Assembly (NCBI GenBank): GCA_030430075.1
Contig: JAUIGN010000052.1
Coordinates: 1 to 62,697, forward strand
DNA length: 62,697 bases
Direction of reading: 5' to 3'
From: a bacterium
GTDB taxonomy: Bacteria; Planctomycetota; Planctomycetia; Pirellulales; Pirellulaceae
Shown: positions 37,887-46,709 of the stretch, piece by piece
Layout of the letters: the number at the start of each line of letters is the position of its first letter
How positions within the stretch are numbered: the stretch's first letter is position 1
Made by a program: the position numbers and the translations under genes
The notes under the pieces: generated by a model
Database searches by the model: none
Told to the model about the DNA's origin: nothing
The model's input: only the letters and a program-made list of their open reading frames with translations

Positions 37887-38752
37887 CGAGCCGCCCTCCC
37901 GATTTGCCCACACCTCGCTCCGCCCGGTACCGGCTCACAGGGCCGAGCGAAACCCGGCCCCCGACCTTCAACGGGGTGGCACACGTCGTTCTGGATTGCC
38001 GTCAGTCTGGGGCAGCATCCGGCCCGTGGAATGCCGCGGCAACGACCGGTGGCCATGCTCACGAAGAAGCCCGGTCCCAGCTCACCCAATGAACGATTGC
38101 TCTCGGATTGTTCATGGAAGAGCAGCCGTTCAGTGCCCGTCCCTGTTTTCTGTTTTCTCGTCGTCTGTCCGGTGACGGTTTGCGCAACCTGGTGACCGTT
38201 TACGCAACGCGCCGCGTATCGCGAATGTCAGCCGGAAACCGTTGTCGTCCGGTTTGTGCAGATTACGACCTAACCGGGGCAAACACCCAACGGCGAATGG
38301 AGGAACCGGGGCTAACGCCCAACGGCTGATGCATGAACTGCCCGTTGTCCGTATACCCGGTCGCGGCACCTCCAACAGGGAAATTCAAGTAAAACAGGAA
38401 GCCTGAATGCCAACAAAGAGAATGCGTGACTTACATAAAAAAAGAGACCTGGAGGAGGATGGGAACGGGTGTTTGGTGGGAGCCGTGCTGGCATGCCGAG
38501 CTGCCGGGGAGTGGCGTTCTGATTGTCCGCGACACCAGGTTCGATTTTTCAGAAGCAACTGTCTTTAATGAACTTATGTCAAACATTACGGTCGGCATGA
38601 CTCGTTTTTGACGATGGTTCGAGGGCGATTTTTTACTGCATTGCTAGCGAAAAAGCTTGAAATCCCTTTTTTCTTGATTAATGCTTGACCTGAATCGATT
38701 GACGGCCGGCGATCGTTGACGCTTGCAAATAGTCAGACTTTGGAGTTCAGCA
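37887..38752. other. 866-bp gene-free stretch
   Basis: This is the longest gap in the window. It holds partial copies of the GGGCTAACGCCC repeat (38270-38332) and a short direct repeat, GGTGAC-GTTT-CGCAAC, at about 38169-38206. An AT-rich segment (38390-38700) is clearly lower in GC than the surroundings. A 50-codon frame at 38459-38611 follows GGAGGAGG but has no recognisable relatives. The epimerase promoter should lie near the right end. Confidence 0.6.
38270..38332 (+). repeat. GGGCTAACGCCCAACGG dispersed repeat, two partial tandem copies
   Basis: AACCGGGGCAAACACCCAACG and GGCGAATGG are followed directly by a better copy, AACCGGGGCTAACGCCCAAC then GGCTGATG. Both lack the GCTCGGCGATCAACG half present at 10669. 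Confidence 0.65.
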
Positions 38753-39847
38753 ATGAAGGCATTAGTCACGGGCGCAACGGGGCTACTGGGGAACAACTTG
38801 GTACGGCAGCTGCTGCACAACGGAGTCGAGGTTCGCGCCATGTCTTCGTCGAGCGCACCGACGCGGGCCTTCACTTCTTTGGATGTCGAACGGGTCGCGG
38901 TGGATGTCCGCGACGCGGACGGAGTGGCGGCGGCAACCGAGGGTGTTGATGTCGTCTATCACTGTGCCGGTTGCGTCCGGATTGGCTGGTCGGACGGCGA
39001 GGAACACCAGGCGATCAACTTCGGCGGTGCCAAGAACGTGGCCGACGCCTTGCGGGGCCGCGACGTGCGGCTGGTCCATGTTTCGTCGGTGAATGCGCTC
39101 GGCATTGCACCGGCCGATGGTGTGGCCGACGAGGAAACGTACGACGAACGGACGATCCAATGCCCCTACATGACCAGCAAGCGGGCCGGGCAGGACTATG
39201 TGCTCGACCAGGTCCGGGCGGGCGACCTGGACGCCGTGGTCGTTTTGCCGGGCTTCCTGCAAGGGCCCTGGGACTGGAAACCGTCGTCGGGCCAGATGTT
39301 GTTGAGCATGGCCAAGCATTTTACGCCGATGGTCCCCATGGGCGGCGTCAGCGTCGTCGATGTACGCGACGTCGCAGCCGGCATGATTGCGGCGCGTGAA
39401 CGGGGGACGGCCGGTCGCACTTATATCCTGGCGGGTCACAACCTGGCGTATCGGCAGTTATGGGAGATGATGGCCGAGGTCGTCGGGGTGCGGGCTCCGC
39501 GGATTCCGCTCGGTCCCGTCAACCGAATGATCGCCAGCAAGGCGATGGATCTGGTCACCCGGGTGACCGGCCGCGAACCGCTCTTGAATTCGGCTGCCTT
39601 GAACCTGTCCTCAAAGCGGCTCTGGTTCAGCAGCCAGCGCGCAACCGAGGAACTGGGCTACCGTTTTCGTCCCGCCATGGAGTCGCTTCAGGACGCCTGG
39701 CGATGGCTGGTGCAGTATCAACCGGATCACTTGCCAGCGCGTGCCAGGCAGCGATCCCACGTCGGCGGTCGCGAACACGCCACCGAGTCGCTCGAAGGCG
39801 GCATGGCCCACCCGGTGAGCGGTCCGTACGGCGGAGCGACGCACTAG
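38753..39847 (+). CDS. NAD-dependent epimerase/reductase (HpnA/dihydroflavonol-reductase-like)
   Basis: The start at 38753 has GGAG 8 nt upstream and begins 'MKALVTGATGLLGNNLVRQL' with the TGxxGxxG dinucleotide motif. The active-site YxxxK is in 'YMTSKRAGQDYV' around residue 143. At 364 residues it is an extended short-chain dehydrogenase, similar to the HpnA-type sugar epimerases or dihydroflavonol-4-reductase-like enzymes. It probably acts on a nucleotide sugar or ketone using NAD(P)H. The stop TAG forms the first triplet of a dispersed repeat at 39845. Confidence 0.88.
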   Translation: MKALVTGATGLLGNNLVRQLLHNGVEVRAMSSSSAPTRAFTSLDVERVAVDVRDADGVAAATEGVDVVYHCAGCVRIGWSDGEEHQAINFGGAKNVADALRGRDVRLVHVSSVNALGIAPADGVADEETYDERTIQCPYMTSKRAGQDYVLDQVRAGDLDAVVVLPGFLQGPWDWKPSSGQMLLSMAKHFTPMVPMGGVSVVDVRDVAAGMIAARERGTAGRTYILAGHNLAYRQLWEMMAEVVGVRAPRIPLGPVNRMIASKAMDLVTRVTGREPLLNSAALNLSSKRLWFSSQRATEELGYRFRPAMESLQDAWRWLVQYQPDHLPARARQRSHVGGREHATESLEGGMAHPVSGPYGGATH

Positions 39848-39892
39848 CGAGGCAGGGCCTCGGACCAATAGCGAGCTGACGCTCGCGGCATG
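39845..39892 (+). repeat. twin-hairpin dispersed repeat, copy 5, overlapping a stop codon
   Basis: TAGCGAGGCAGGGCCTCGGA then CCAATAGCGAGCTGACGCTC, ending GCGGCATG. It is the best-preserved copy, with hairpins CGAGGC/GCCTCG and GCGAGC/GCTCGC. Its initial TAG is the stop codon of the epimerase gene, as in the reverse copy at 15907-15952. Confidence 0.82.
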
Positions 39893-39915
39893 TTAGTCCG
39901 CTCCCGCAAATGCGG

Positions 39916-40746
39916 CTACCGCTTGAGGCCCGTAAATTCACGGACGCGGTCGGTGATCGCCGGTTCCACCGGCAGCCGCTCCATGCTGCTGGCTCCGTAG
40001 AAGCCGACGATGCCCTCGGTGTGGTCCAGGATGTATTGGGCATCCGCCGGTTCAGCAATTGGACCACCGTGACACAGGACAATGACCTCCGGGTTGATTC
40101 GTTTGGCCGCATCGTGCATCGCTTGCACGCTCGTCGCCGCCGACTCCAGCGTGTGGGCGGTCTCGGCGCCGATCGTCCCTTTGGTGGTTAGCCCCATGTG
40201 GGGAATCAAGATGTCCGCGCCGGCAGTTGCCATCGCGGCCGCCTCTTCCGGATTGAAGCAATAGGGCGTGGTCAGCATGCCCAACTCGTGGGCGGTTCGA
40301 ATCAAGTCCACTTCGAGCCCGTAGCCCATGCCCGTTTCTTCCAGGTTCCGGCGAAAACGGCCATCGATCAGCCCGACGGTAGGAAAATTCTGGATTCCGG
40401 AGAAGCCGGCCGCATCGATGTCGCGCAAGAACAACTTCATGATCCGGAAGGGATCCGTGCCGCAGACCCCGGCCAGTACGGGCGTACGTTGGACGACCGG
40501 GAGGACCTCGCGAGCCATCTCCATGACAATCGCATTGGCGTCACCGTACGGCATCATGCCGGACAAGGACCCGCGGCCCGCCATGCGGAAGCGGCCCGAG
40601 TTGTAGATCACCAGGAGGTCGGCGCCTCCGGCCTCGGACAGTTTGGCCGTGATTCCCGTGCCGGCGCCGCCCCCGACAATCACCTGGCCGTTGTCGATCT
40701 TGTCGCGGAGGCGGGCGAGAATCTGGTTACGTGGAAACAGTCCCAT
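39916..40746 (-). CDS. phosphoenolpyruvate hydrolase family protein (TIM barrel)
   Basis: This 276-residue TIM-barrel protein opens 'MGLFPRNQILARLRDKID' and has 'GGGAGTGITAKLSEAGGADL', typical of the PEP-hydrolase-like family (PF09370). 'GVCGTDPFRIM' and 'GFSGIQNFPTVGLIDG' are further family landmarks. Its start lies 20 nt inside the end of the Tm-1-like gene on the same strand, so the two are translationally coupled. In plants the same two modules are fused as the Tm-1 protein. The true reaction is uncertain. Confidence 0.88.
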   Translation of the reverse strand: MGLFPRNQILARLRDKIDNGQVIVGGGAGTGITAKLSEAGGADLLVIYNSGRFRMAGRGSLSGMMPYGDANAIVMEMAREVLPVVQRTPVLAGVCGTDPFRIMKLFLRDIDAAGFSGIQNFPTVGLIDGRFRRNLEETGMGYGLEVDLIRTAHELGMLTTPYCFNPEEAAAMATAGADILIPHMGLTTKGTIGAETAHTLESAATSVQAMHDAAKRINPEVIVLCHGGPIAEPADAQYILDHTEGIVGFYGASSMERLPVEPAITDRVREFTGLKR

Positions 40747-41986
40747 CGGTGGACCTTTCTGAGCCTTCTTGCATGAGTTCGATCAGTTTCCGAGCGGCGG
40801 CAGTTGCAAACGGCTCGTCGTTGATATGCGCATCCAGTTCGATCAGTTCGACCTGCCCATGGTGCTGGCGGATTTCGTCAAACATCGCTTCCCGCGCCGC
40901 GGGATCGTCGAACGGCTGACCTTCCCGGTCGATGGCGGAAACGCCGCGCAACGGCAGGATCAGCGAGGCAGGCCCTCGGGACGCGGCCACCTTTCGAGCG
41001 ATCTCCCGGCCAATCTGCCGGCACTCGTCCGGCGTGGTTCGCATCAGCGTCACCGTCGCATTGTGTTCGTAGAACGTGCGGCCGGAGAAACGGGCCGGCA
41101 CCGAGTCTGGGCTGCCAAAATTCACCATGTCGGTGGCGCCGACGGAGACAACCTGGGGTAAACCAACGCGGGCGGCTGCCGTCAGGCGGTCCGCGCCGGC
41201 CGACAACACGCCTCCCACCAGTTCGTCCGCCAACTCGGTGCTCGTCATGTCCAACACGCCGGCCAGCAAACCCTCAGCGATCAGCGACTCCATCGCCTCG
41301 CCTCCGGTCCCCGTGGCATGAAAGACGAGCACTTCGTAGCCGGCCGCCTGGAGCACTGCGCGAGCCTGCTGGACACAGGGCGTGGTCACGCCGAACATCG
41401 AGGCCGCCACCAGGGGTCGATCCGGCGCCGGCGACGCGGCGTCAGCCTGCTCCGCCTGGCGATTCCAACGGACCATTCCCGCGACCGCGGCGGCCGCGGC
41501 AGCCAGAATCTTCTCGCTGATGCGGTTGATCCCCGCGATGTCGACGACCGAATTCATCATCACGATGTCTTTGTCGCCCACGTACGGTCGGACCTGCCCT
41601 GAGGCGAGCGTGCTGACCATCATCTTGGGGACACCGAGCGGCAGCGCCCGCATGGCGGCCGTGCCGATCGTCGTGCCGGCCGAGCCTCCCAGGGCGAACA
41701 CAGCGTCAAGCTGCCCGGCCTGCCAAGCTTCCTCGACGATCGCTCGGACTCCGTCAGCCGCGCGGCTGACGGCAATCCCCCGATCATTTCGTGCCACCAT
41801 CGCCGCCAGTGACGTCCCGGCAGCAGCATAGACTTGCTCGCGCGTGACGTCGGGCGATACGCCCGGTGCACCCAGGCAGCCCGTGTCGACCAGGGTGACG
41901 TCGATGCCAAGCTGCCCGAGCCGGTCGCGGACGAAGGCAGCCTCGTCCGCTTTGGTATCCAGCGTTGCCAACAAGTACAGACTCAT
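40727..41986 (-). CDS. Tm-1-like ATP-binding protein (UPF0261)
   Basis: The 419-residue protein begins 'MSLYLLATLDTKADEAAFV', the hallmark N-terminus of UPF0261/Tm-1-like proteins. It has 'FALGGSAGTTIGTAAMRALP' in the first half, a glycine-rich nucleotide-binding region, and 'SVGATDMVNFG' in the second domain. The family binds ATP in its plant member; the bacterial substrate is unknown. It is the first gene of a coupled pair with the PEP-hydrolase-like gene (20-nt overlap). The HpcH aldolase gene lies 264 bp upstream on the same strand, so the three may form one catabolic unit. Confidence 0.88.
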   Translation of the reverse strand: MSLYLLATLDTKADEAAFVRDRLGQLGIDVTLVDTGCLGAPGVSPDVTREQVYAAAGTSLAAMVARNDRGIAVSRAADGVRAIVEEAWQAGQLDAVFALGGSAGTTIGTAAMRALPLGVPKMMVSTLASGQVRPYVGDKDIVMMNSVVDIAGINRISEKILAAAAAAVAGMVRWNRQAEQADAASPAPDRPLVAASMFGVTTPCVQQARAVLQAAGYEVLVFHATGTGGEAMESLIAEGLLAGVLDMTSTELADELVGGVLSAGADRLTAAARVGLPQVVSVGATDMVNFGSPDSVPARFSGRTFYEHNATVTLMRTTPDECRQIGREIARKVAASRGPASLILPLRGVSAIDREGQPFDDPAAREAMFDEIRQHHGQVELIELDAHINDEPFATAAARKLIELMQEGSERSTDGTVST

Positions 41987-42131
41987 GAAGACACCGTGGT
42001 GGGTTTTGCCATCCCTGGAAAGCGCTCAAGCGCACGTAGCACCCGCCGGGCCTTTCCCGCGTCCAGGGTCTTCATCTCAATACCATGCAATTCGAATCCG
42101 GTGATCGTACGATCCGGTGATCGTCCGAAGT

Positions 42132-42156
42132 GTCATGCAAAGCATGACCTACGGAA
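42132..42156. repeat. dispersed palindrome GTCATGC-aaa-GCATGAC, copy 2
   Basis: This is identical to 198-222 except for one base in the loop. It lies in the 264-bp gap between the HpcH aldolase stop and the Tm-1-like start, close to a 13-bp direct repeat (ATCCGGTGATCGT twice, about 42095-42125). Confidence 0.65.
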
Positions 42157-42250
42157 GGGCGGAATGCGGAAGTAGGAAATGTCGTCATGCCGATGATCAC
42201 CTGGTCCTGATGCCGCTCAAATCGATACTGGTGAACGCGGCGCTGCCGAA

Positions 42251-43048
42251 TTAATACCGGGCCAGATCCTTGGCCTCTTCGGCCGGGGCCAGCTCGGACA
42301 TGATCTCCTGGGCCTTGAACGTCATCATTCGCAGATCGCTGCCGACCGCCAGGAACTGCATTCCCTGCTCGGCTCGCTCCAGCGCCGAGGCGGGGTCCAT
42401 GGCGTGAATCCCGGTCGGCGTCCCAACCTGTTTGCCGACCTCGATAACGCGCTGGACCATCGCTTCATGTTCTTCCGCGGTGGGAAAAGCACCGTCGGCG
42501 GCCCGCATCTGAAAACGCAGATCGTTGGGGCCGATGAAGATCGCATCGCAACCGGGCAGGCTGTAGATCGCTTCCGCATTTTCCACACCCTGCGGACTCT
42601 CGGTTTGCAAGACGACCAAGATCTCGTCGTTTGCGCGCTCGTAGTATTCGCCCGCCGTCGTACCGAAATTCAGCGAATGCATTCCGCCGCCGACACTGCG
42701 GTTTCCGGTCGGCGGGTACTTGGCGGCGGCGATGGCCGTCTGGGCCTGTTCGACCGTATCCACCATCGGCACCACGATGCCCATCGCACCGGCATCCAGG
42801 ACCCGTTTGATGTAGTGATGGCTGCCTTCAGGAACTCGGGCCAGGGGGACACAACCCGCGTCGGCAATCGCGGCAAACAGCGTCGTGGCTTGCGACCAAT
42901 CGAACGCCCCGTGCTCGATATCCAAAGTCAGCCAGTCGAAGCCCATTCGCGCCAGGACACGGGAGGCGACCAGGTTCCCCAGCGACAACCAGGTGCCGAA
43001 CGAAGGCTGTCCGTTGCGAAGTTTCTCTTTGACGGGATTCGTTTTCAT
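42251..43048 (-). CDS. HpcH/HpaI family aldolase
   Basis: I take the start at 43048 ('MKTNPVKEKLRNGQPSFGTW'), which gives 265 residues, the family norm; the frame opens earlier at 43168 without a site. 'LDIEHGAFDW' has the catalytic/metal region, 'VPMVDTVEQAQTAI' the middle strand, 'VLQTESPQGVENAEAI' the metal-binding Glu, and 'AIFIGPNDLRFQM' the metal-binding Asp. These class II enzymes cleave 2-keto-3-deoxy or 2,4-dihydroxy-hept-2-enedioate-type acids into pyruvate and an aldehyde. The following Tm-1/PEP-hydrolase pair could handle related three-carbon acids; that link is inference. Confidence 0.9.
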   Translation of the reverse strand: MKTNPVKEKLRNGQPSFGTWLSLGNLVASRVLARMGFDWLTLDIEHGAFDWSQATTLFAAIADAGCVPLARVPEGSHHYIKRVLDAGAMGIVVPMVDTVEQAQTAIAAAKYPPTGNRSVGGGMHSLNFGTTAGEYYERANDEILVVLQTESPQGVENAEAIYSLPGCDAIFIGPNDLRFQMRAADGAFPTAEEHEAMVQRVIEVGKQVGTPTGIHAMDPASALERAEQGMQFLAVGSDLRMMTFKAQEIMSELAPAEEAKDLARY

Positions 43049-43300
43049 GAGCCAACCAGATTGTGAGGTAATGAGGGGGGAGTTGAGGATGGTTTCGAGC
43101 AGTTTTTCAGAGTGCGGAGCCTCATGCAAGCCCCCGCCGAGCGGCGGCGGCCGAGGGGCGGACGGCACGCGGCGGGCCGTTGGTTATAATTGGATGATGG
43201 GGCGTTCGGATACCGAACGGGGATTAAACCTGGGTGACCGCCAGGCCAGGCCTTGCCGCCACGGCTGGCGATCGCCGGAACCTACCACGCGGAGCCCAAG

Positions 43301-44530
43301 ATGAAGTCCATCCAAGCAGTCCTGGCGATCGCGATGTTGCTCGCAGCGGTCATCGCCACCGGCCGGTCGGTGGTTGCTCAACCCAATGACCGTTACCAAG
43401 CGGCGCGCCGGCAGATGGTCGACGTGGCGGTTGTCGGCGCCGGGGTCAAGGACCAGCGGGTCATCCAATCGTTGCTCGCCACGCCCCGGCACGAGTTCGT
43501 CGACCGCAAGCTGCGTGACCAGGCCTACTTTGACATGGCCTTGCCGATCGGCTTCCAGCAAACCATCTCTTCGCCCTTCATCGTGGCGTTCATGACGGAA
43601 TGCCTGGACACGCAACCGTCCGACAAGGTGCTGGAGATTGGCACCGGGAGCGGGTTTCAAGCGGCCGTGCTGAGCCCGCTGGTGAAAGAGGTTTACTCGA
43701 TTGAAATCGTCGAGGCGCTCGGCCGCAAGGCGGCCCGCACACTCCGGCGGCTCAACTACGACAACGTGATGACGAAGATCGGAGACGGATTCAAAGGCTG
43801 GCCGGAGCATGCCCCCTTCGACAAGATCATCGTCACCTGCTCGCCGGAAAAACCTCCCCAACCGCTCATCGACCAGTTGCGCGAAGGTGGCATGATGGTG
43901 ATTCCCGTCGGCGAGCGATACCAGCAGATCCTTTATGTGTTCCGCAAGAAGGACGGCAAACTGGCAGCCGAGGCGATGCGGCCGACCCTGTTCGTTCCGA
44001 TGACGGGGACGGCAGAAGAACGCCGGTCGGTGCTGCCCGATCCGGAGAACCCGCGGGCCGTCAACGGGAACTTCGAGGAAGCGTTGGGCGACAACGGCTT
44101 CGTTGCCGGCTGGTACTACCAGCGGCACTTGAAATGGGAAACCAGCCCGCAGGCGCCGGAGGGCGAACACTACATTACGTTCGAGAATGATGTTCGCGGC
44201 CGGAGCGCCCACCTGTTGCAAGGATTCCCGATCGACGGCCGCAAGGTCGCCGAGCTGAAAGTCTCCTGCCAGGTACGGCATGCCGATGTGGGGCATTCCG
44301 ACCGCAACGATTCCGTGCCCAGTCTGGCGATTACGTTTTACGACGCCAATCGCAAGGACCTGGGCTTCTATTGGTTGGGACCGTTTCGCGGCACTTCGGA
44401 CTGGAAGTCGGAAGAAAAGGTGTTCCGTGTTCCTCCGCAGGCCCGCGAAGGCATCTTGCGATTGGGACTGTTTGGTGCGACCGGCCGGTTATCGTTTGAT
44501 GACGTGCAGATGATCCCCCGCCATCGCTGA
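43301..44530 (+). CDS. exported protein-L-isoaspartate O-methyltransferase-like protein with beta-sandwich extension
   Basis: GGAG lies 6 nt before the ATG at 43301, which opens a signal peptide ('VLAIAMLLAAVIATGRSVVA'). Residues about 30-245 match PIMT: 'TPRHEFVDRKL', 'QTISSPFIVAFM' and the SAM-binding 'VLEIGTGSGFQAAVL'. This enzyme class methylates isoaspartyl residues in damaged proteins. The remaining 160 residues form a separate beta-sandwich ('NGNFEEALGDNGFVAGWYY' to 'GRLSFDDVQMI') that resembles a CBM4/9-type binding module. A periplasmic PIMT would need SAM outside the cytoplasm, which is odd. Standard Pcm is about 210 residues. Confidence 0.83.
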   Translation: MKSIQAVLAIAMLLAAVIATGRSVVAQPNDRYQAARRQMVDVAVVGAGVKDQRVIQSLLATPRHEFVDRKLRDQAYFDMALPIGFQQTISSPFIVAFMTECLDTQPSDKVLEIGTGSGFQAAVLSPLVKEVYSIEIVEALGRKAARTLRRLNYDNVMTKIGDGFKGWPEHAPFDKIIVTCSPEKPPQPLIDQLREGGMMVIPVGERYQQILYVFRKKDGKLAAEAMRPTLFVPMTGTAEERRSVLPDPENPRAVNGNFEEALGDNGFVAGWYYQRHLKWETSPQAPEGEHYITFENDVRGRSAHLLQGFPIDGRKVAELKVSCQVRHADVGHSDRNDSVPSLAITFYDANRKDLGFYWLGPFRGTSDWKSEEKVFRVPPQAREGILRLGLFGATGRLSFDDVQMIPRHR

Positions 44531-44600
44531 ACCGAGTGCCACGCGCCGACCATCCGAATCGCCACTTACACTGCCTGCCGGCCCCGCATAGGATGTGGGG

Positions 44601-46430
44601 ATGGGTCACCCAGAATACAAGTACGACGTCCTGGTGATCGGCGCAGGACATGCGGGGACGGAAGCCGCCCTGGCGGCAGCCCGGATGGGCGCGCAGGTCG
44701 GCCTCTTGACGACGAACCTGGACACGGTTGGCCAGATGAGCTGCAACCCGGCCATTGGCGGCGTGGCGAAGGGACAGATCGTTCGCGAAATTGACGCCCT
44801 GGGCGGTGCGATGGGGCAGGCGATCGACGCGACCGGGATTCAGTTTCGCCTCCTCAACCGCCGCAAGGGACCTGCCATGCACAGCCCCCGTGCGCAGGCC
44901 GACAAGAAAGCGTATCAGCAGGCAATCAAGCAGATCGTCGAGGACCAGGAGAATCTCGCACTGCGTCAAGAGATGGTCGAAGATCTGCTCACCGAGCCGC
45001 ACGGCGACGGCCAACGGGTGGTGGGCGTTCGCGTGCGGGGCGAGGCAACGTATCGAGCGGCCGCGGTGATCCTCACAACCGGCACCTTCCTGCAGGCCCT
45101 GATGCATACCGGCGAGGCGAAGACGCCGGGCGGACGGGCAGGGGAAGGGACCACCGCCGGCATCAGTGGAGCCCTCCAGCGGCTGGGCTTTCGGCTGGAA
45201 CGCTTCAAGACGGGCACCCCCCCGCGGCTCAACGGGCGCACGATCGACTATGGGGCGACCGACCGTCAGCCCGGCGATGACCAGCCACAAGCATTCTCGT
45301 TCCTGACCGACTCGCTGCAGGTCGAACAACTGCCCTGTTGGATTACCTACACCAACCCGGCTGCACATGACCTGATCCGAGCCAACCTGCAACGCGCCCC
45401 GATGTACTCGGGTCAGATCCAATCCAACGGCCCACGCTATTGCCCGTCGATTGAAGACAAGGTGGTCCGCTTCGCCGACAAGGATCAACACCAGTTGTTC
45501 CTCGAACCCGAAGGCCGGCACACGCACGAAGTCTACGTCAACGGGATTTCAACCAGCCTGCCCCGCGACGTGCAGGACGCCGTGTTCCGCCTGATCCCCG
45601 GCCTGGAGAAAGCGCAGATCATGCGGTACGGTTACGCGGTGGAATACGATTTCTGCCCGCCGGACCAACTCTGGCCGTCGCTGGAAACCAAGACGGTCGC
45701 GGGCCTCTACTTCGCCGGACAGATCAACGGTACGACCGGCTACGAAGAGGCCGGCGCGCAAGGCTTAATCGCCGGTGCCAACGCGGCCCTCAAACAGCAG
45801 GGCCAGGAACCGCTCGTACTGGGCCGCGAACAAGCGTACATCGGCGTCCTGATCGACGACCTGGTCACCTGCGGCGTGGATGAACCGTACCGGATGTTTA
45901 CCAGTCGAGCCGAATACCGGCTGCTGCTCCGGCAGGACAACGCCGATCGACGGCTGACGCCAAGGGCCCGCCAGGTGGGCCTCGTCGGAGAGGCACGCTG
46001 GCAACGTCTGCAAACCAAAGCGGCGGAAGTCGAACGGATTCAGGGGCTGCTGGAGTCCCATCGCATTGAGGGCGTAACGCTGGCCAAGTACTTGCGGCGT
46101 CCCGAAGTGGAGTGGGAGGCGCTCGTCGAACGCTTACCGGAACTGGACAACCTCGATGACGAGGTTCGTTGGCAGGTCGAGCATGACACGCGATATGCAG
46201 GCTATATCAATCGACAGCAGCAGCAGGTCGATCGCCAGCAACGGCTGTCCGAGAAGCGCATCCCGCTCGATTTCGACTTCCAGCGAATTTCGCAGCTTAG
46301 AACCGAGGCCCGCGAAAAGTTGTCTCGCGTTCAGCCGATTAGCATCGCCCAGGCCAGCCGCATCAGCGGCATCACTCCCGCCGATATGGCGCTGGTCCTG
46401 GCGCACCTTGAACAGCGCGGCCGCCAATAG
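44601..46430 (+). CDS. mnmG: tRNA uridine-5-carboxymethylaminomethyl modification enzyme MnmG
   Basis: I choose the ATG at 44601, with AGGA 7 nt upstream, giving 609 residues; a GTG at 44595 is also possible. The FAD-binding motif 'VIGAGHAGTEAALAAARMG' is followed by 'SCNPAIGGVAKGQIVREIDA', and the C-terminal half has 'EPYRMFTSRAEYRLLLRQDN', all diagnostic for MnmG/GidA. With MnmE it modifies the wobble uridine of certain tRNAs using FAD and methylene-tetrahydrofolate. The end 'ISGITPADMALVLAHLE' is the helical domain that contacts MnmE and tRNA. Four 16-bp tandem repeats begin 8 nt after the stop. Confidence 0.95.
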   Translation: MGHPEYKYDVLVIGAGHAGTEAALAAARMGAQVGLLTTNLDTVGQMSCNPAIGGVAKGQIVREIDALGGAMGQAIDATGIQFRLLNRRKGPAMHSPRAQADKKAYQQAIKQIVEDQENLALRQEMVEDLLTEPHGDGQRVVGVRVRGEATYRAAAVILTTGTFLQALMHTGEAKTPGGRAGEGTTAGISGALQRLGFRLERFKTGTPPRLNGRTIDYGATDRQPGDDQPQAFSFLTDSLQVEQLPCWITYTNPAAHDLIRANLQRAPMYSGQIQSNGPRYCPSIEDKVVRFADKDQHQLFLEPEGRHTHEVYVNGISTSLPRDVQDAVFRLIPGLEKAQIMRYGYAVEYDFCPPDQLWPSLETKTVAGLYFAGQINGTTGYEEAGAQGLIAGANAALKQQGQEPLVLGREQAYIGVLIDDLVTCGVDEPYRMFTSRAEYRLLLRQDNADRRLTPRARQVGLVGEARWQRLQTKAAEVERIQGLLESHRIEGVTLAKYLRRPEVEWEALVERLPELDNLDDEVRWQVEHDTRYAGYINRQQQQVDRQQRLSEKRIPLDFDFQRISQLRTEAREKLSRVQPISIAQASRISGITPADMALVLAHLEQRGRQ

Positions 46431-46437
46431 GCATCCG

Positions 46438-46501
46438 GTCACACGGGCATCCCGTCACACGGGCTGCACGTCACACGGGCTGCACGTCACACACGGCTGA
46501 C
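46438..46501 (+). repeat. four 16-bp tandem repeats downstream of mnmG
   Basis: GTCACACGGGCTGCAC or a close variant occurs four times in exact 16-bp phase (46438, 46454, 46470, 46486). The second and third copies are identical. The array starts 8 nt after the mnmG stop and 208 bp before the guaB start. Confidence 0.85.
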
Positions 46502-46709
46502 AGCGGAACACACACCACAAGTCACGCCCGGGTGTCCCACCATCCCACCCCCAAACGGCCCATCGTCGCCGGGACTCGAGGTCGACCGGCGATTTTGACC
46601 GCGCACCTCCGGTTGGGCAGGTGGTTCACCTGCCGGCAAGTTGTCAACCCGGCGGAATCTCCACATAATGCCGGATTACATTCTCGGCCTTTGCCTCACA
46701 AGGTGCCCC

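Noticed and set aside
38459..38611. 50-codon plus-strand frame after GGAGGAGG
   Set aside because: The site is only a few nucleotides from the ATG, there is no signal or motif, and codon use does not match genes nearby. It is not excluded but not supported.
46438..46501. Possible CRISPR array
   Set aside because: The 16-bp units abut one another and leave no spacers.
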